A DNA stretch of 8,209 nucleotides from UBA6019 sp036570145 (GTDB lineage Bacteria; Chloroflexota; Dormibacteria; Dormibacterales; Dormibacteraceae), in the NCBI GenBank assembly GCA_036570145.1, contig DATCPJ010000302.1, positions 1 through 8,209 of the forward strand, read 5' to 3'. Made by a program: the position numbers and the translations under genes. Of this stretch, positions 5,051 through 8,209 are shown one piece after another. The notes below the pieces were generated by a model, which was not told where the DNA came from, made no database searches, and saw nothing but the letters and a program-made list of their open reading frames with translations. The first letter of the stretch is position 1. Each line of letters begins with the position of its first letter.

Positions 5051-6369
5051 TAAACGGGTGCCACCGGGTGCAGTCGCGGGAGCAGGAAGAGCAGCCGGAC
5101 GGTGAGCGCCGCCAGCAGCGCCAGCTGGGTCCCCAGGACGTCGCTCACCACCGAGCCCACGCCGCCGTGGTAGAACGCGATCGACACCGCCAGCAGGATC
5201 ACCGCCGCCGTCAGCAGGGGAATGAACCAGCGGTCGTGGGCGGCCATGCAGAACTGGACCAGCAGGTTGTTGAGGCTGAGGGCCAGGCCGATCAGCCCGA
5301 CCAGGAAGATGTAGCTCTGGGCATCCGCGAAGGCGGGACCGAAGAGGAGCCGCACGACCAGGCCCGGTAACACGCCGAAGACCAGGAGGGCGCCGGCACC
5401 GAGGAGGCCCATGAGCCCGGCCGAGACACCCAGCAGCCGTCCCGGGTGGTTGTTGGTCGCCAGCGCCTCGACGACCCGGGGGAAGAGGACCTGGCTGACG
5501 GAAAGGGTCAGGAAGAAGAGGATGGTGCCGATCTTGTTGAGCGAGCCGTAGATCCCGGCGTCATGGGCGCCCAGGTAGTGCTTGGCGAGGATGACGTCGA
5601 GGTTGTACAGGAGCAGGATGCCGAGCGTCCCCGCCGTGGCCGTCAGCGAGAAGCCGACCATCGAGCGGAGGGGGGCCCTCTCCCCACCGGCCCGCAGCTG
5701 GGCGCGGAGCGCGTAGAGGCCGATCAGGTAGGCGAAGGCGGCGCCGGCGAGCACCGCGATCGTGGCGCCGACAACCCCCGTCCCGGCCGCCAGCAGGACC
5801 GCCAGGGTGGTGCAGCGCACCACCATCTCGAGGGAGAGGTTGGCGGAGAGGGCGGCGAAGCGCTGGATGCCCTGGAGGATGCCGCGCGGGATGCCCACCT
5901 GCCAGAAGACGGCGATGCCGATGCCGAGCCAGATCACGGGGAGCGGGGAGTGAAGGTGGAGGAAGTCGGCGGCCGGCATCGCCAGCACGAACCCCGCCAC
6001 GATGATGAGCAGGCTCGGGATCAGCGTCAGCTGAGTTGAGCGGACCACCAGGTAGCGGACCGAGTCGGTGGTTCCCGAGGCGATCAGGGTCGCCGAGTAG
6101 CGCGCCAGGACCAGGATCAGGATCAGGGTCGGCGTCGTGAAGACGGAGTAGAGGGCGATTATCGAGGCGACGTCGCCGTAATTGCTTGGACCGAGCACTC
6201 GGCCGGCGATCGCGTGGTAGACGAAGCCGCCGATGCCGGCGATGAGGCCCCCGCTGAAGAGGACCAGGTTCTGCCTCACCAGGCGGCTCGACCGGAGCCA
6301 TTTCAGGCGAGGCCTCAGACCGACCGGGAGGCGGCCTTCGGCGGTGTCGCCCGGGCTGCTCACGTCCAA
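5050..6369 (-). CDS. Polysaccharide/oligosaccharide flippase (MOP superfamily, Wzx-like)
   Basis: This is a very hydrophobic protein of 439 residues (437 if it starts at the third codon) with about 12 membrane helices, the first after a basic segment (LKWLRSSRLVRQNLVLFSGG). The N-terminal GRVLGPSNYGDVASI and the middle NLDVILAKHYLGAHDAGIYG, LNKIGTILFFLTLS and QVLFPRV are typical of polysaccharide biosynthesis membrane proteins that flip lipid-linked glycans across the cytoplasmic membrane. The substrate cannot be told; the divergent glycosyltransferase suggests a surface glycan. The longest frame starts at TTG 6369, and GTG 6363 is an equally possible start. Neither has a Shine-Dalgarno sequence, but TAGAAT lies just upstream (6378-6373), so a leaderless or near-leaderless message is plausible. 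It ends with TAA next to the terminator shared with the 5S gene. A MurJ-type or teichoic-acid exporter role is possible but less supported. Confidence 0.88.
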   Translation of the reverse strand: MDVSSPGDTAEGRLPVGLRPRLKWLRSSRLVRQNLVLFSGGLIAGIGGFVYHAIAGRVLGPSNYGDVASIIALYSVFTTPTLILILVLARYSATLIASGTTDSVRYLVVRSTQLTLIPSLLIIVAGFVLAMPAADFLHLHSPLPVIWLGIGIAVFWQVGIPRGILQGIQRFAALSANLSLEMVVRCTTLAVLLAAGTGVVGATIAVLAGAAFAYLIGLYALRAQLRAGGERAPLRSMVGFSLTATAGTLGILLLYNLDVILAKHYLGAHDAGIYGSLNKIGTILFFLTLSVSQVLFPRVVEALATNNHPGRLLGVSAGLMGLLGAGALLVFGVLPGLVVRLLFGPAFADAQSYIFLVGLIGLALSLNNLLVQFCMAAHDRWFIPLLTAAVILLAVSIAFYHGGVGSVVSDVLGTQLALLAALTVRLLFLLPRLHPVAPV

Positions 6370-6432
6370 GGGATTCTAGGGGGGTCGGCCGCGCGCAGGC
6401 TTGGCCGCCCGCTCCGTATCCTTTGCCTCGGA
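6370..6432. promoter_or_regulatory. Divergent promoter region between flippase and glycosyltransferase genes
   Basis: These 63 bases separate two divergent genes. On the minus strand TAGAAT (6378-6373) lies three bases before the TTG start of the flippase and nine before its alternative GTG. On the plus strand TATCCT (6417-6422) lies ten bases before the glycosyltransferase ATG. Both are -10-like and placed so that transcripts would begin at or within a few bases of the start codon, which fits the lack of Shine-Dalgarno sequences. No convincing -35 was found for either. Confidence 0.45.
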
Positions 6433-7371
6433 ATGGAAGCAGGGGAGCCGCAACCGGCTCGGGAGCCGCTCGTCTCGGTGATCATCGTCAGCTACAACGT
6501 CAAGGACCTGCTCCTCGACAGCCTGGCCGCCCTCTACCAGCGGACCGAGATCCCGTTCGAGACGATCGTCGTCGACAACAACTCCAAAGACGGGTCGGCG
6601 GCCGCCGTCGAGGCGGAATTCCCGCAGGTCAAGGTCCACCGGATGCGCAAGAACGTCGGCCTCGGCCGGGCCGCAAATACCGGCCTCGAGCACACCCGCG
6701 GGCGCTTCATCCTGGTCCTCAACCCTGACGTGATGGTCAGCGAGGGCTGCCTCGGCGAGCTTGCCGACTTTCTCCTCGTCCGGCCCGACGCCGGCGCCGT
6801 CGGGCCCCGCCTCATCCAGCCCGGCGGCACCCTCGACGAAGGCGGCCGGCGCGCGTTTCCGTCCCCGTCGGTCGCCGTCTACCGGGCGACCGGGCTGAGC
6901 CGCCTTTTCCCCCACTCGCCGCGGTTCGGCCGCCACAACATGGGCCACCTCTCGGCCGAGCGTGCCCACGAGATCGACGCCGGCAGCGCCGCCTGCCTGA
7001 TGATCCGCCGGGCCGCGATCGCCAAGGTCGGCTTCTTCGACCCGGCCTACTTCATGTACTTCGAGGACATCGACCTCTGCTACCGGCTGAAGCAGGGCGG
7101 CTGGAAGATCTTCTACGTGCCGTCCGCCGAGGCGCTCCACGTCAAGGGCGCGTCCTCCTCGCAGGAGAGGCGGAAGATGCTCTACCAGCAGCACAGCGCG
7201 AACTGGACGTTCCACCACAAGCACTACGCGGACGAGCTGCCGGCCTTCGGCAACGGCCTCGTCTGGGCCGCGATCTGGTCCCGCTGGGCGATCGTCACCG
7301 GCTGGTCGGAGGTGAAGCAGTACCAGGCGAAGGTCCAGGCGAAGGCCGGCCCCCCCCGGGTCAGCCCTTAA
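6433..7371 (+). CDS. Glycosyltransferase family 2 (rhamnosyltransferase-like)
   Basis: This 312-residue GT-A-fold enzyme should transfer a sugar from a nucleotide donor to a growing glycan at the cytoplasmic face of the membrane. The N-terminal strand VSVIIVSYNVKDLL, the nucleotide-binding VVDNNSKDGS (Asp48), KNVGLGRAANTGL and the metal-binding LNPDV (NPD at 97-99) are classic for the WbbL-like branch. GSAACLMIRRAAIAKVGFFD and YFEDIDLCYRLKQGGWKIFY supply the acceptor-side ED motif (211-212). The frame is open from 6214, but ATG 6433 begins just before the first conserved strand and clears the divergent flippase gene. No Shine-Dalgarno sequence is seen. A hydrophobic patch near residues 275-290 may aid membrane contact. 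The 3' end contains a run of eight C (7350-7357). The TAA stop overlaps the TAA of the opposite gene within TTAA. Donor and acceptor are not predictable; rhamnose is only a family-based guess. Confidence 0.92.
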   Translation: MEAGEPQPAREPLVSVIIVSYNVKDLLLDSLAALYQRTEIPFETIVVDNNSKDGSAAAVEAEFPQVKVHRMRKNVGLGRAANTGLEHTRGRFILVLNPDVMVSEGCLGELADFLLVRPDAGAVGPRLIQPGGTLDEGGRRAFPSPSVAVYRATGLSRLFPHSPRFGRHNMGHLSAERAHEIDAGSAACLMIRRAAIAKVGFFDPAYFMYFEDIDLCYRLKQGGWKIFYVPSAEALHVKGASSSQERRKMLYQQHSANWTFHHKHYADELPAFGNGLVWAAIWSRWAIVTGWSEVKQYQAKVQAKAGPPRVSP

Positions 7372-7961
7372 CGGCGGGGCTCCAGGAGGTCGACGTCGGT
7401 GTCGTTGAGGTCGACCTGGACGTTCGAGCCGACGACCTCGATGACCTTCTCGAGCGGGATCACGACGTGCTCCGCGCGGAGGCCCTCGCGAGCCATGACC
7501 AGCTCGCGCACCCGGCCCTTCTCGTCGGTTATCACCTCGACGACGTGTCCGATCTTGCGGTCACCGGTCCAGACCGGGCTCCCGGCGGTGATCTCGCTGG
7601 CACTTTCGCCGGGCGTCAGATCGGCCCGCACCGGCGGCAGGTAGGGAGCATTGCCGAGCAGGGCGCCCGCCACCGCCAGGAAGTTGTGCAGCTGGTAGCC
7701 CTCGGGCGGCTCCCAGTGCTCTCCGGGAGCCTCCAGCGCGGTCTCGTCGTGGCGGGGAAAGGCCTCCAGGCCGGCGCTGTCGAGGTTGGTCGCGAGACCG
7801 TCCGGCCCGGCGTCCCGGAACTCGGCCAGCGGCAGCACCCGATCGCCCACGACAAGGTGGGTGACCTGGTGGGCTCCCTCGTCGACGACCAGCCGCTCCA
7901 CCGTGCCCAGCCGAGAACCGTCGGCCGCGATCACGTCCTCACCGATCCGGAGCGCCTTCAC
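7368..7961 (-). CDS. PRC-barrel domain protein with two barrel-like modules
   Basis: This 197-residue soluble, acidic protein has no signal peptide or membrane helix. The N-terminal module (about 3-65: MKALRIGEDVIAADGSRLGT, VERLVVDEGAHQVTHLVVGD, VLPLAEF) has the PRC-barrel pattern of short beta strands. A second similar module spans about 126-192 (AGSPVWTGDRKIGHVVEVIT, GRVRELVMAREG, HVVIPLEKVIEV), close to the DUF2171-type barrel. Residues 70-125 are a linker rich in Pro, Glu and Leu. PRC-barrels occur in photosynthetic reaction centre subunit H and in RNA-processing proteins such as RimM, but stand-alone ones in high-GC soil bacteria mostly have no known role, and I assign none. The GTG start at 7961 overlaps the xseB stop as GTGA, so translation is probably coupled. 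The gene converges on the glycosyltransferase, sharing TTAA. Confidence 0.8.
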   Translation of the reverse strand: MKALRIGEDVIAADGSRLGTVERLVVDEGAHQVTHLVVGDRVLPLAEFRDAGPDGLATNLDSAGLEAFPRHDETALEAPGEHWEPPEGYQLHNFLAVAGALLGNAPYLPPVRADLTPGESASEITAGSPVWTGDRKIGHVVEVITDEKGRVRELVMAREGLRAEHVVIPLEKVIEVVGSNVQVDLNDTDVDLLEPRR

Positions 7962-8209
7962 AGCAGCAGGTCCCCCGGTGCCGGCGGCTCGAGCCCTTCA
8001 CCGTCGGCGGCCGCCGGCACCGCCTGGGGCTCGGGCCGGACCTCGATCTTGTGCCGCGCCGCCTCCAGCTTGGCCTCGCAGATCTTCAGGTAGCGGCGAC
8101 CCTCGGCCACCGCCTCGATCGCCTGCTCGAGGGTGAGGTTGCCCTCCTCGAGCGCCCGCAGCCGGGCGTCGAAGAGCTCGAGGGCCTGCTCGTAGGTGAG
8201 GTCCTCGGC
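7958..8209 (-). CDS. xseB: Exodeoxyribonuclease VII small subunit (5' end beyond the window)
   Basis: The frame is open from the right edge for 83 codons to a TGA at 7960-7958. The start is off the window, but probably only a few residues are missing. The residues LTYEQALELFDARLRALEEG, NLTLEQAIEAVAEGRRYL and KICEAKLEAARHKIE match the two-helix coiled hairpin of XseB: the LSYEEAL-like opening, EEG.L.LE turn and C..KL..A..KI ending. Exonuclease VII is a cytoplasmic single-strand DNA nuclease in which several small subunits bind the large subunit XseA. xseA is usually directly upstream, which here would be beyond position 8209 (inference). After the core there is a Pro/Ala-rich tail of about 28 residues (from VRPEPQ to DLLL), longer than in many XseB proteins. 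The stop overlaps the next gene's GTG start (GTGA). Confidence 0.87.
   Translation of the reverse strand, partial: AEDLTYEQALELFDARLRALEEGNLTLEQAIEAVAEGRRYLKICEAKLEAARHKIEVRPEPQAVPAAADGEGLEPPAPGDLLL

Noticed and set aside
4823..5105. Small plus-strand frames (70-76 codons) across the 5S region
   Set aside because: They run through the 5S rRNA gene and its terminator. The strong AAGGAGGTGA nearby does not lie at a usable distance from a start of a plausible protein.
6214..6432. Upstream extension of the glycosyltransferase frame
   Set aside because: It lies inside the flippase gene on the other strand and adds only low-complexity residues before the first conserved strand of the GT-A fold.
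6376..7224. Minus-strand frame of 282 codons opposite the glycosyltransferase
   Set aside because: Antisense to a well-conserved enzyme, with shadow-type composition and no domain signature.
1..8209. CRISPR arrays, tRNA genes, insertion sequences, attachment sites, origins
   Set aside because: No spaced direct repeats, cloverleaf, transposase or integrase frame, terminal inverted repeats or DnaA-box cluster was found on either strand by eye.

Overview
The window is high-GC bacterial chromosome. Codon third positions are nearly all G or C, GTG and TTG starts are common, and genes are packed with 1-4 base overlaps. The content is a Tad/Flp pilus locus, a lone 5S rRNA gene, cell-surface polysaccharide genes and a housekeeping pair. 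It suggests a high-GC Gram-positive-like lineage such as Chloroflexota, Dormibacterota or Actinomycetota, but nothing here fixes the phylum. No phage, transposon, CRISPR or plasmid signal is visible, and no stretch over 300 bases lacks a gene.

Positions 1-4821 hold a Tad (tight adherence) pilus locus in two divergent arms. The minus arm (2076 leftwards) encodes three small membrane-anchored pilus proteins: two TadE-like pseudopilins, then a TadG-like protein that runs off the left edge. The plus arm (2119-4821) encodes CpaB/RcpC, TadB and TadC. The arms are separated by only 42 bases, with a Shine-Dalgarno sequence for each first gene and a short inverted repeat between. CpaB and TadB overlap by four bases. 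The motor ATPase (TadA/CpaF) and the TadZ/CpaE protein, which usually lie between these two, are absent at that point. Pilin and prepilin peptidase are also not in the window, so the machine must be completed from elsewhere.

Positions 4822-5049 hold a hairpin after tadC, a -10-like element, a complete 5S rRNA and a strong hairpin terminator. That terminator also lies directly after the convergent flippase gene. No 16S or 23S is adjacent.

Positions 5050-7371 hold two divergent genes for surface glycans: a 12-helix polysaccharide flippase (minus) and a family 2 glycosyltransferase of rhamnosyltransferase type (plus). Neither has a convincing Shine-Dalgarno sequence. Together they could build and export a lipid-linked glycan.

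Positions 7368-8209 (minus) hold the small subunit of exodeoxyribonuclease VII (5' end off the window), translationally coupled to a two-module PRC-barrel protein. The PRC-barrel gene meets the glycosyltransferase tail to tail in a shared TTAA that gives both genes their TAA stop.

I see no wholly new system. The most notable points are the split Tad locus lacking its ATPase, the isolated 5S gene with its own signals, and the xseB/PRC-barrel coupling.
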